A stretch of DNA of 64,000 nt from Daucus carota subsp. sativus (taxonomy: Eukaryota > Streptophyta > Magnoliopsida > Apiales > Apiaceae). Shown in pieces: positions 20,501 to 33,200 of this stretch; the stretch's first letter is position 1; every line of letters begins with the position of its first letter. The notes under the pieces are model-generated. The model was not told where the DNA came from and searched no databases. It saw nothing but the letters and a program-made list of their open reading frames with translations. Made by a program: the position numbers and the translations under genes. The stretch is taken from assembly GCF_001625215.2 (NCBI RefSeq), contig NC_030386.2:14292545-14356544 (forward strand). Direction: 5' to 3'.

Positions 20501-22945
20501 AATTATATTTCCCTGGACTTCTATCGTTTCCTTTCTTGCCTTGTACTTACCCTTGCCATTTACAAATACTATTGGAGTACCTTTTTTTATTTTGTTTTAT
20601 AGACATGCTCTAACAAATTTCGTTTATTAGCTTAAACCAGTTATTTCGTCCAATTTATATTAAAACTGTATGTATTGTGCAGCAAAGAAACAAGGGTAAA
20701 AATAGGGGTTGCGGTGCGAATCGGGTGGAAGAAACGTCGTGAGAAGCTGATGCTGCAGGAAACATGTCATGTTGATTGGCAAAACCTGATAGCTGAGGCC
20801 TCAAGAAGGGGATTAACTGGTGAGGAAGAACTACAATGGGACTCCTACAATATCTTGGATGAACAGCTTGAGAAGGAATGGGTGGAAAGTGTTCAACAAA
20901 GGAAGAGAGCTCCCAGGCCCAAAGGTAGCAAGAGAGCACCCAAATCAGCAGAGCAGAGAAAAAGAATTTCGGAGGCGATTGCTGCCAAGTGGGCCGATCC
21001 TGTAAGAAGTTATAGCATTAATACTTTTGATGTTTAAATATTCTGTTCCGCCATCAGAAGTAATCAATACCTGGAGTTCATAAGTATGTTTCTAACTGGA
21101 TCCACACTTTTAAACTACAAGGTGTATCCTTCTCTTGACCTTGGAAGGTTTAGTTGATATGGAGCAATCTTAGAGTCATCCTTTTTCCATTGTGGAAATA
21201 GAGTGTAGTTATTACTCTACCAGTTGATACTTTTTCTATGTATGAATTTTTTCATTAAAGTATTCTTGGCTCCAGGCTTACCGTGATCGTGTATATACTG
21301 GTCTATCCAAATATCATGGCACCCCAATCGGTGCTGACAATCCGAGAAGAAGGCAAAAAAGAGCAAGCACAAGCACAAGCATATTGAAGAAGAAAAAGAA
21401 CAATGTAACAGATAACCCTGCAGGCAATGAAAGAAAAGCCTCAACTCCACGGTCAAGAATAAAAAGGAGTAATGCGCCCATCTATAAAGATCCTCTGGCG
21501 AGTTCAAAGTTGCAGATGATAAAAACTATCAGAGCTGATAGAGAAAATAAAAAAGCCGAAGCCGTGAGAAGAGCAAAGTAAGTTTCATTTCCCTTTTTGC
21601 CAGAAATCTGAGTAATATAGTTTCTACTTTCTCTACATATGGAGCTACAAGAAAAGTAACATGTAAAGAGATTATGTGGTTTGGCTGCAAATGCACCGTA
21701 AAACAGAGAAAATTAAATTTCTACACAGATAGCAATAAAACCTCTTAGGCTCATCGTTTTTTTGCAATGATAAAGTTTCATTGATGAGACAAATGAATGA
21801 TTTTATGTCAAATGATGCTGTTCTGCACAGTAGATCAAGCAATTTGTCGCCTTAAAATTAAGTTACTGTCCCACCTCTGCCGTGTGTCTGGTTAATGATA
21901 TATTGTTTTCTGTAACTACTGTTGTCTATGCCACGTTTGGGCCGACCTTTCTGTTTATACAACCTAGGTTTACAAGTAAAGGGGAGTGGTGTGAAGTGAA
22001 ACTTGGGTTTGGTTGTCATCAAGCAGCCCTTAATTTTCAATCATTTCATCTTCATCCCTATATGATATTTCTTTTGCCTTGCACTCAACTTCTTCTGTGA
22101 AACAACCTGAAGATTTCAGTTGTAGGAGCAAATGATATCGAGTCCCTTCTCTCTTGCCTACATTTTGTTCAAACTTCAAACTGAACCGTGACGCTTTGTT
22201 TTTCTTTTGATTCTTAGATAATAGATTCCAAAAATCCCCTTAGCCAGGCCTCTATATTTTGGTCTATAGAACCTCAACGTGGTTGTTATCATGCAGGTTG
22301 TTAATTGCTGAAGCAGAGAACGCAGCGAAGGCCCTTGAATTGGCTGCAAGCAAGAGCCCTCTTGCTCAAGCTTCCCTCATTGAAACTAGGAAGCTCATAG
22401 ATGAGGCAATTCAGTCTATTGAATCAATAGAGGGTAGTTTTGACGAGAATGAGCCAGACAGCCCTTTAAGTCTCAGCGATGTCGAGGACCTTAAATCTAG
22501 AGGATTTGTGACAAAGGATCAGATAGAAGTAAATGGAGCCTCACTGTCGAATTTTGATGACATTTCAGACTCTGCTATTGGAAAGTTCAATCTGCAACAA
22601 TTACTGAACCACGAGGATGAAAATCTACCTAGCAGCTCGTACGATGTAGATTTTATGAATGATATGGACTACTTGAAAGGATTGCTTGATAATGAAACTG
22701 ATTTGTCTCAGTTGGAACCACTAAACAAGCCCTCTAGCTTAACCCATCAATTGGATCTCCTGGCACCCAATGGTACTACCGCCAAACATGGAAACCCAGT
22801 ACCAAATGGAGCAAAGTCTGAGTTATTGGAATTAAAGAAACCTCCTAAATCAATAAATTCAAGCAAAGAGAAGCCACCTAAATCAACAAATACAGTCAAA
22901 AAGTGGGTTCGCGGAAAGCTGGTTGAAGTGACGGAAGGAGATTAG
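17577..22945 (+). CDS. NUMOD3-motif protein with probable organelle-targeting leader
   Basis: Seven exons join in frame with GT-AG borders: 17577-17604, 19163-19561, 19640-19692, 20296-20333, 20683-21001, 21276-21577 and 22297-22945. Together they encode 595 aa. The N-terminus (exon 1 and start of exon 2) is rich in Ser, Arg, Phe and His and poor in acidic residues, as in chloroplast or mitochondrial targeting peptides. The middle has two blocks of the NUMOD3 type. One is KGKSPWNKGRKHSPETRQRI across exons 2-3. The other is around KSAEQRKRISEAIAAKWADP in exon 5. NUMOD3 is a DNA-contacting module first described in homing endonucleases. No nuclease domain is seen. A basic linker and a long acidic, Ser-rich C-terminal region follow. 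A nucleic-acid-binding role in an organelle is an inference. Intron 1 is long (1,558 bp). Confidence 0.8.
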
Positions 22946-24832
22946 AGAAAACAACCCTATTTTGAACCAGGCAGGCTAGCTGGCTTTTGTCTCATTCAGC
23001 TTTGGTAAGATTAAGGCATTTGAAGCTATGGTCTACATGTTATAATCTGCCAACACTCACCACAAACTGATAGCTTAGTTCGGTGCTGAATAAGTTAGTG
23101 TTCTGTAGTTTTGACATTGTTGGCGAAAACGACGTGATCTATGTGATGTCGTATATTAGCAGAAAGAGTAATTGTTGGCCAAAGACTGCTAGTCGTGGTT
23201 AAATATGTCCATATTGTTGTCAGTATGCTTGTACTAAGATTGTAGCATGGACGACTTGGTTGTTTGGTGTTTGCCATGATGTGCATTGTGCTGTGTAGCC
23301 TTCATCTTCCAAAGCTCCAGGTAGCTGATTAGTAGAGCAAGGATGATATTAAGATAGAGGTGGTTAGGTGACAGTGAAATCATTTAGAATTTCTCTTATT
23401 TTATGTAATTTGAACGATTAAGATATGCACCTTGGGCCTCGCTTTTGTACCATATAAACCTGGTCGGCTAGTTTGGTTACTATGTGCTCAGAGGAATAAG
23501 ACTGGTTAATATTCACAAGATATCTGTTGAAGTTCCCTTAAACAACATAATCTTACATATTTTTTACAACAATTACAATTGGTGCAAGCTAGATTTATTC
23601 TACAAGTTAAATTTGTTATATATAAGTAGTATTTATTCTGAGAATAAAGCGCATGAGGGCAACTTAGGATAATTTTTGACTTCCTCCTGTCCCAACTTTT
23701 TGAATACATGTCAAAATTTATTAAAAATATTATTGCATAATATAAAAATTAATTATTTGTATGAATCATTTTTTTTTTAAGAAATCAAAGTCTGATTCTG
23801 TCTTTAGAAAATTGACACAAATTTGAATGATATTTTGAAGAAATGTTTTAAAGATGGTGGAAGGAACTAGTTATGCATCTCTGTTTATTTTCTTTTGAGA
23901 TTTTATCATAATGCATCAAGGCGTTTTAGCTGGTGATCTTAGTTATCATCTGAAGATGAAACTTATTGTCTCATTGTCGTTATCTTGTCAACAGATTGTG
24001 ACCTAACTTGCTTTCCTACCAACTGAAAGGGAAATTAGAACGTCCACGGTTCGGTATCGGTTCAGTTGGCAGTGTTATCTCATCCCCTCTCCAGATTTAA
24101 AATTATTTCTTGAAACTGCTAAATTAATATGAATAATATATTAATTTTTGTTATTATCAAAATAATAAAAAATTGTAATTAAACATGACCCTAAATAATG
24201 ATAATTTGGAGTTTGTTGGTCTATATTAATTTAAGTGTTACTAATTTCACTATATTTATATTTAATAATTTGTATTATTCATTGACCTATATCCATACCG
24301 GAAAATGCTTGATACACATAAATGTGTTCAAAATTTTGTACATAATGACATAGTAAATTTTAATCGGAATGAGTTTTTTTTACATCAACAACCTCAATCA
24401 AAACTTATCACATCAATGGTCGTATCATGACAGTAGAAATTTGCACAATTTTGTGCACATAGCACTACTCTATTCATATATATTCAATTGTACCGGATTG
24501 TAAAAAAAAAAAAACCAAATTTTTTTAAAAAAATTATACATTTCAAAAAGATTAAGAATACTTAAAAAAAAGTCAGCTGTGAAACTGACTGCAGATCTGC
24601 TGTAATTCCTAACATTAGATTTCAGTATTTCACCACGCCCCAAATCTGAACAACGTACTTAGGAACTGGATCATGAATCCAAACAGCAGAAAAACACACT
24701 AAAATGCAGTGGATACAGGCAGATCTGCGTGCTTAATCTCCACCTTCTGATCCTGCCATGTATGTTTCGCCACTCTACTTACCTCACTGCACTTAATCAT
24801 TCAGTGTCTCATTCAGATCTTTCCCAACTCTC
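22946..24832. other. 3' flank of NUMOD3 gene and promoter side of next gene
   Basis: About 22946-23460 is likely 3' untranslated region. 23700-24560 is AT-rich with A/T runs and no recognised gene. The 24600-24832 stretch probably holds the 5' leader of the O-fucosyltransferase gene. Short open frames here show no family resemblance. Confidence 0.5.
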
Positions 24833-27800
24833 ATGGCAGACAATAACAACCACAACAACAAACATTCAGAAGAACAAGACGAAGAAGAAAATGACACCGA
24901 ACAATCCATTCTTATCCGTTCATCCAACTCCTCTCCATCTCACCGCCGCTCCGCCTTTCATATCACCAATCCAATCTCTAATTACGCAGCTCGCGGCTGC
25001 GTTAACAAGAGGTATCTCTTCGCAATTCTCCTCCCGTTTGTTCTACTAGTTGTCTATTTCACTACGGATTTGAAATCGCTTTTCGTGCGCTCCTCGCTAT
25101 CGGCTTCTAATTACGAAGACGTTTCGCGAATGCGTGAAGCGGAGTTAACGGCGATGTCGTTGTTACAGAACCAGCAATTACGGCTTATTAAGTTACTGAA
25201 TGATACTAGTTTTGTTAATCACTCCGCGTATCTTAATTCCGCTTTGCTCTCTCAGATTTCGCTTAATAAACAAATTCAGCATGCTTTACTTTCGTCGCAT
25301 CAATTAGGAAATGTGGTTGGGGATGGAAATGATGGTAATGAGACGGATTCGAGATATTTTGGTGCTTGTAGGAAAGTAGATGTGAGATTTGCCGAGAGGA
25401 GGAGTATTGAGTGGAAGCCGAGAGCGGATAAGTATTTGTTTGCTATTTGTGTGTCTGGACAGATGTCGAATCATTTGATTTGTTTGGAGAAGCATATGTT
25501 TTTTGCTGCGGTGCTTGATCGTGTTTTAGTTATTCCTAGTCTGAAAGTTGATTATGATTTTAGTCATGTTTTAGATGTTGAGCATATTAATAAGTGTTTG
25601 GGGAGGAAAGTCGTCGTGACATTTGATGAGTTTGCCGAGGCTAAAAAGAATCACCTGCATATAGATAAATTTATTTGTTATGTTTCCCTTCCCACGCCTT
25701 GTTTTGTGGATGATGATCACTTGAAGAAATTGAAGGGGTTGGGAGTTTCGTTTAATAAGCTTGACACACCTTGGGATGAGAATGTTAAGAAGCCGACGGT
25801 AAGGACTATTCATGATGTCACTGCAAAGTTTTCTTCGAATGATGATGTTCTTGCAATTGGTGATGTATTCTTTGCTGACGTGGAGAGAGAGTGGGTGATG
25901 CAGCCAGGTGGTCCTATTGCTCACAAATGCAAGACTTTGATTGAGCCAAGTCGGCTCATTATGCTCACTGCTCAGAGGTTCATTCAAACATTCCTTGGGG
26001 AAGGTTTTACGGCTCTTCATTTTCGTCGGCATGGCTTTTTGAAATTTTGGTAAGGGCACCCTACTACTCTCTTATTTGTGCAGATGTGCTTTGATGTTCA
26101 TATGCAATTTTTAATAATATTCTGATTTTTAGACATATTGCGCACTACAATATTTTGCTAGTATTCTTTAGAGAGAAGAAACTCATGTTAGTAGTACTAT
26201 GGTCGCTGGTAGCCTGGTAGGTGGTAGCAGAAACTAGAAAGTGAGTGTAGTTTGTGTGTGTGTCACTGCAATGCTTGTTAATCACTGGGCACAAGTTTAG
26301 GGAATTTGGGCAAGTTTGTAACAGTAATTTGCATGGTTGTGCCTCTTGACATATTTTTCTATTTGTCAGCAATGCGAAAAAGCCAAGTTGCTTTTTCCCT
26401 GTACCTCAAGCTGCTGATTGCATCACGAGAGTGGTGGAAAGAGCTAATACTCCTGTGATATATCTCTCTACGGATGCAGCAGAAAGTGAAACTAGTTTAT
26501 TGCAGTCGCTTGTCATTTTGAATGGGAAAGCTGTACCACTCATTAAGCGGCCAGCTCGTAATTCAGCGGAAAAGTGGGATGCCTTACTTTACAGGCATGG
26601 CCTGCAAGACGATTCTCAGGTAAAGCTTATGATTTGCATCTATGTCAGATTTCTCGACTATTAGTAGGCTGACATACACGACTATATAAATTTTTCTCTC
26701 GGAACTTTCTTACTGTCATACCAGTACCAGTTAAAATAAATTCTGACAAGGGAATGTGTTTTGCTTTGGTATATACTTGCTCCATAGTCCACTCCATGTT
26801 AAGTATAGACTTGCCTTCTAAGTTACATATTTTTCCTTTTGGTAGTCGAGATATGATAATGCGTTTTGGATTTTTATTTGCTGTCAGATATTTTCCTTGC
26901 GCTTTTTATAATATAGCATTAGAAGTAAGAAAACTTCTGCAGAATTTTTGCTTCCATTCTGCAGAAGTAGTACTTCTGGAATGGAAGTAGTATATTTGGC
27001 TATGAGCATTATAAAGTAATTCGAGATAATACACCTTAATGATGCAACATGCTGATCTGGATGATTTTTAAATATCTTGACACTTAGGGTCAGGGATGAC
27101 ATTATGCATGTTAAGTACTTTTCTTTAGTATATGGATCTTTTTGTTGCATCCTTATCAGAATTATCTTTCTTTCACATACGAGTAGTTTTTTCTAGGCCT
27201 TTCGAGTCCTGAGTGTTTGTGCTTCTCTGTTAGCTGCCTGACCACTGACCCTTTACCCAACTTTGATCATTACTAATGCTATCAGCAACATAAAAATTTG
27301 AATAACAATTAGCTATTTATCTCTCATTTTGAAAGATGCTATATTGCTGCTAGTTCCTTGCTGATATTATTTTGTACTTCCTCCGTCTCATTTTAGTTGT
27401 CACATTTCTTTTTTTGTTGGTCAAATTGACTAAATTTTGACCAAAGATTATAAATCACTCACTCATTATTTAAAAAAACTGAAAATTACATCTTAAAGTG
27501 GATTAAAAGTTACTCCCTCTGTTTTGAAATATAAGTCGTTTGACTTTTTTGCACGTATTTTTAAGTCCTTCGACCACATGCTAAAAATGATTATTTTCGA
27601 AGTTTTCTTTTTTTGAATAAAAATATATGATTGATATTATTATTCGGAAAAAGAAAATTTCAAAAACAATGATTTTAAGCTTATGGTCAAAAGACTTAAA
27701 AATATGTGCAAAAAAGTCAAACGACCTATATTTCAAAACGGAGGGAGTATTTTCAGTGACATAGTTTTTTTTTTATTTTGTCAATTGATAAAATATTAAT

Positions 27801-28382
27801 AGATTCAAGCCAAATTTTAGTCAATTTGACCGGCACAAAACCAAATGTGACAACTAAAATAGGACGGAGGGAGTAATATATTTTTAAAAACCAATTAAAA
27901 TGACTGCTCATTGGGAATCCAGTTTTATTGTTGCAATGGCGAATAGATTACGAAAATTTCAATTCCATGTGCAAAACCAAACAAGATCGTGTTTGGAGTC
28001 AAGGTCAATTACAAGAAAATTAAATGCTCAATGCTAACATTTGCTTTCACCGAGCCAAACCTTTAACCTTTCCTTTGGTGACCGAGGACAAGGGATATCC
28101 GCAGGCTAATCCTTGCAGATATAATAAACAAGTTCTGTATGCTATCTGAGTATTCATGGTATCAATATTAAACTATTGCTGACCAAATGAGTGTTATCAT
28201 TGAAGGTGGAGGCTATGTTGGATAAGACAATCTGTGCCTTATCTTCTGTTTTCATAGGGTCTTCTGGCTCAACATTTACTGAGGACATCCTGCGGCTCCG
28301 AAAGGACTGGGGATCAGCCTCTGAATGTGATGAATATCTATGTGAGGGTGAACAGCCAAATTTTATAGCTGAAGATGAATGA
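24833..28382 (+). CDS. O-fucosyltransferase-family protein, type II membrane protein
   Basis: Three exons (24833-26049, 26370-26619, 28206-28382) join in frame with GT-AG borders to encode 547 aa. A hydrophilic, acidic N-terminal tail of about 60 residues precedes a single membrane segment (about 61-77, YLFAILLPFVLLVVYF). This is the type II topology of Golgi glycosyltransferases. The lumenal part contains FAICVSGQMSNHLICLEKHM, the LHFRRHGFLKFC-N junction across intron 1, VIYLSTDAAESE and a C-terminal SGSTFTEDILRLRKDWGSAS. These fit the plant GDP-fucose O-fucosyltransferase family (PF10250-like), in a divergent subgroup. The family name is from recognition; the acceptor is unknown. Intron 2 (1,586 bp) carries nested Stowaway MITEs. 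The start is the first ATG that gives the acidic tail. Confidence 0.8.
27377..27873. mobile_element. Stowaway-like MITE in O-fucosyltransferase intron 2 (outer)
   Basis: The ends are inverted copies (CTTCCTCCGTCTCATTTTAG at left, CTAAAATAGGACGGAGGGAG at right) and are flanked by TA at 27375-27376 and 27874-27875. The CTCCCTCCGTCC-type end and TA duplication are typical of Stowaway (Tc1/mariner-derived) MITEs. It was split by a second MITE. Confidence 0.85.
27513..27747. mobile_element. Stowaway-like MITE nested in the previous one (inner)
   Basis: The 235-bp element has ends CTCCCTCTGTTTTGAAATAT and ATATTTCAAAACGGAGGGAG flanked by TA (27511-27512 and 27748-27749). Inside, AAGTCGTTTGACTTTTTTGC pairs with GCAAAAAAGTCAAACGACCT. 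It belongs to a different family from the outer element. Confidence 0.85.
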
Positions 28383-30284
28383 AAGGAACGGGGAAACTCA
28401 GTGTCAATTGCAGTCATTTGTTTCTCAATTTTTTGGCATGTATGCTGTATGCATTCATTCTAGTGTATTATAATAGAATGTGCATTTTATCTGTGAAGTA
28501 TAGATTGATTGTAGCAGACTAACAAGTATTCATATCATTATTCTACCGGAAGATACAATAAGTAAAAGATTTTTTGAATTCGTGGGAATGATTCTTAATA
28601 GTAATCTCCCCCCTCTTTATTATAGACTTTGGATCAAACACACGCCATCAATTCCGTGAATCATAGTTTTTATCAACTGAGCAATTTCTTTCAGAGACCG
28701 TTTGGAAACATACATTTCATTTCAAATGACAGAATTTGAGTTGTCATTTCAAATTTTCAGATTTATACTAAAATTTGAATATCTGGATTTCAAATGAAAT
28801 TTAAATCCAAATTCTCAAACAGGTAAATGTATTTTGTCACTCATTGGTCGCAGTCATTAAATATATATTCTCAGCGAGATTGATTTAAATACAGTTTGGA
28901 CTGAGGTTTGTAACCCTGCGTGCGCACACACGAGTATCTATATTATATTCTTTATCGTTTACGGTCTAAACTTCATAATTCATTCTTTATCGTTTACGGT
29001 CTAAACTTCATAATTCATTCGCATTTTGTAACTTAACATTTTTCTGTTAAAAATTTTGTTAATGTTATCTATTTGTTTTTATGATCTCTTTGTCTTGTCT
29101 TATTTTTTTGACAAATAAATAATTTTATCGACACAAATTAAGTATGAGAACATAATTAGGACGAACTCTCAAATTGTCAATTATGATCTAACTGTGAAAC
29201 AAAGATCGAGCTAAACAAATAGCCGTTTTTTTCTCATATCACTTAACACATAGAATATTCAAAAAAATTAATCATAAAAGTATTATAATGACATCTCGAC
29301 CAATATCACAATTTATCTTCACATAATTATCATCTGTAACGTTCAAAACTATCCATTAATATTAGATCAACAAATGCTTCCAAAATATGAATCAATTTTT
29401 TTTTGCTAAATGTGAGCTCTTGTCATCTCCCCTACCGTCCATATGACTATACAAGTCTTATAAATCATCCAAAATATCATATAAATCCTTTCTCACGAAA
29501 ACTACACACACAAATTTCAAAAAATAACATATGAACATCGTCATTTTGACGAGGGAAAAGATTAGACAGTTTTATAAATAAAGGAATATAAAAAAATGAG
29601 CAAACATAATACCTTATTCTGAAGCTAACAACTACTGTATTCAAGTACAAGCGTGTTGCGTATGTTAGGCTCATTATTCTAGTTAAATAATTTGTTATTA
29701 AACCTATAAATTATCTAATTTTATTCATTTTATTATTAATCATTCAAAATAATATTTTAAAATATATGGGATATTATACATATTTATCTAATCAATGTGA
29801 AAAACATATTTTTTTTTATTATCATGATATATAAAAATAATCTTAAATTCTCTTCCTAATAATTTGGAGATATTCATTCACAACAACTCATATTCAATCT
29901 TATTAAATATTTTATGTTTAATACTTATGGGCATATGAAAATATCACAATTTAGAAAGAATTAAATTTAATACTCGTCAGCATATTAAAATATTAAAATA
30001 TATAAGAATTCATGATGACAAATCGTTATATTGTTTCAAATATTTATCATTTTAAAAAATTAAAAATTTATATAAACTATTAGCTTATACAGCCTGATAA
30101 GAGTATTTCTAAACTAATAAATGTAAAACAGCAGTTTGACTGAATACATGAATCAAAAGAAGAAAAAAAACAGATCGACTGCTCTTTTATTTTTTTATCG
30201 GTGCTCTTCTCGTCACTCACCGCAGAAACAACAGAGATTCACCAAAACACACACACATACACGTACATTCTAAAATTAATCGAG
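28383..30284. other. AT-rich intergenic region
   Basis: No gene is recognised. A 35-bp tandem duplication (TTCTTTATCGTTTACGGTCT twice) begins at 28948 and 28983. The block at about 28696-28823 has weak inverted ends (ACCGTTTGGAAAC versus CTCAAACAGGT) and may be an old MITE. The last 100 bp are the leader of the next gene. Confidence 0.5.
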
Positions 30285-33200
30285 ATGAAAGCGAGAGTGA
30301 TTGTGTTTCCGATACGAGGGAGGAACTGGTGCTTCAGCCGATCCGTCGAAACGACGTCGTCGGCGATACCAGCATCAACGCGGCAACAACCGCAGTCGCA
30401 TATTCCTTCCACATTGAAAGAGCTGTGGAACAGAATATACTCGGCTCCTGGGAAGAAGTTCACGCCCTCCAATGCTGAGCTTGTTATTGATTTCGCCTCT
30501 AATAAGGTAGTGTGTGTAGTGTGTACGTGCGTTTCGATTATTTAGCGACGGAATTAGGATTTCGAAATAACGTGGATTAAAATATTACTGGTCTTTGATA
30601 TTTAAATTTTAGTCGGGATTAATAGTTAATATTAAAAATGTGTTCCTGATTATTTAATTGATAGGTGAAATTGGGAGAATTGAAGTGATAGTGTTTGTGC
30701 ATTCCTGTTATTTTGATTTTAGCATGTGAGGTAATTAGTATTTCTAAAAAATTGGGACCGGTTGAAATTTACTTGGAGGTTATTAAAAAAATGTATTGCT
30801 GAATTTGGAGGCAGGAGCCTAGGCTAGCCTTTCCTTGTTCCGCCAGCGATTTAGGGAACTTTTTGCTTATCGTAAAAAAGATCATTGTTTCATGATATTA
30901 TTGTTTTAATTTTAGTTTACAGGTGAAAATAAGGTGATAATGTATACTTCTAATATACATTTATGTTGTATTTGGTCGGGGTGAATGAAGGAAGGAATGA
31001 AATTTGAACTATATTATGGACAATTGTTCAGCAATTTCTTTCATTCCTCCATTCCATTCCTTACGCCCTATACTAGAAGTCACGGGAATGCTCCATTCTC
31101 TCCCGTAACCATTTTTTTCTTAAATCTTATCATAACAATTTTGCATGCACTGTTTTTTTTATTAAAACTTCCCTCCTATCTCTAATATTTTCTTTTATTT
31201 TTACTCATTCCATTCCATTCCATCCTCCCAACCAAACACAACATTAAGGTGTACGGGCATACATTTGTTTCAATTGCAACTCAAATCTCAACTCGTCTGT
31301 GAGGCTTAGGAACTCGACTAAATGCCAGGGATGTACTAGAACTTACATGCGTTATGATGATAGGAATATTTGTAAATCAAGTTGCTAATAATTTCCTACT
31401 TTTTTTGTACAAATTTGAACTATAAGTTGATTTTAAGTATAAGCTAGTAAGACAAACAGGTTCTCAACCTTAACGATTTTATTTTTTATTTTTAATAACA
31501 AATTCGTTGTTTTCGAATCTTTGAGGATGTTAAAATATGAGTAGAGAGAGATTGACTTCAAATTGTCTCGGCCAGATAGTTTTAATATTAACTCGGTTGG
31601 ATGTGAGAGGGAATATAACATGACCGTTTTAAACTCTATAACTATCAACTAATTTATGCCCTCTGTACAGATGAATAATGCTTGGATTGCCCTTGAAACT
31701 GCGCCTGCAGGTAGTCTTAAAAACAAGATTCACGGGTATGTTATATTAGTTGTTTATAATATGCCTTTTGTGAAATGATGCATTGAATAGTTTGTAATTT
31801 TTCTTTTTTGTTCCTTATTTTGTAGTGTGGGGCTTAAACTTTTGTCCCGTGTTAAGCCCTCTGAGATCCTCTTGAAATCTATAACAAAAGACGTTACAAA
31901 GGTTGAAATTATGTACCCTTTAAGGTTGGTTTCATCTTCCTCTAATACTTAGCTGTTTACGAATATGCTTTATTGGTCATAGTTTTTAGTGCCTTCAATA
32001 TGGATATGGGGAATTGCTTAATATAGCATCTATATGAAGCTCCACTTTGAAGATAATTTAGTATCTATATTGTCTAGTAACCTTTTTTGCACTGATTGCA
32101 GTTTGAATGCAAGACTTGTGCGACGAAGGTTACGTCATATTGCCTTAAGGTAACTCTAATCTGTCCATTTTCAATCTTTTTAGATGCTTATGATATGTAA
32201 AAACAGTTGATGGATGTCATGATTATTGCTTATGCTGCCAGCTCTGCTTGTTAGTTATGGGTGATTCATCTTTTAATATTTAATTATTAGTAAGCCAATT
32301 ATTCTCTTTTTCTTTAACCTTCGGGTGATTGTTGCTACAGTGGCATTAATTCAGTTATGCTATATATATATATGTATACTGGTATGAAGCTGATTTTTGG
32401 ATGAAATGGCCTGATATAAGTACCCCTGTCGCAAGAATGAAACTCAAAGGAATTGACGGTGGCTAGTATTTCTTAAAAACCCAATAAAATCAGCCTATAA
32501 CATGACAAACCATTTTGACCTTGTTATGATCCTGTTTCTAGCTAACGTGGGCTAGTTCAAAGTCAGTTATATCTGAAATTAGTATGGCTTTAGATTTCTT
32601 TGTTTCTCCCTCTCAAGTAGTAAGCGTATGCTGCTGCTGTCTCTCTTTCCTCATAAGTTCTAAAAGGTGTTTTGAACGTGAGTGTGTTCTTGGCATTTCC
32701 TTGTGATTGTTATGGACCACAAATGTGACTTGATTAAGATGACTGTCAAATTTAATTTAGTTAATAAGAGGTGAGTGTCACTAAAATTCACCCATTCTTT
32801 AGGAGAAGGTACATTTTTAAATTGGTTGACGTATGGCAGGGTAGTGCCACTACAACACTGAGATTAGGAGTCGGTCTGGAACACTGGTCTCCCTTTTCTA
32901 AATATACTAGTGCTACAGCTTTTGTAATAAGCAACGTGGTTTGGATATAATTTCTGGGTGCTGCCTCTTTATTTGTGGACAGGCTTCTTTGATATCGTAA
33001 TAGAACTTTTATCTGCAGACAGAAGGAATTTGAGGTCAAGGGTCAGGATCTGGAATTTGATGTTTAATAGCTCTTTATAAAGGAAGACATTGAACTCAGA
33101 TCTGGCAATTGGTGTCGTGTCGTGTACTTTTTTGCGTCTTGTACTTAAACCCAAACACGACACGAAATTGGTTCATGTACCTGAAACCCAAACACAAACA

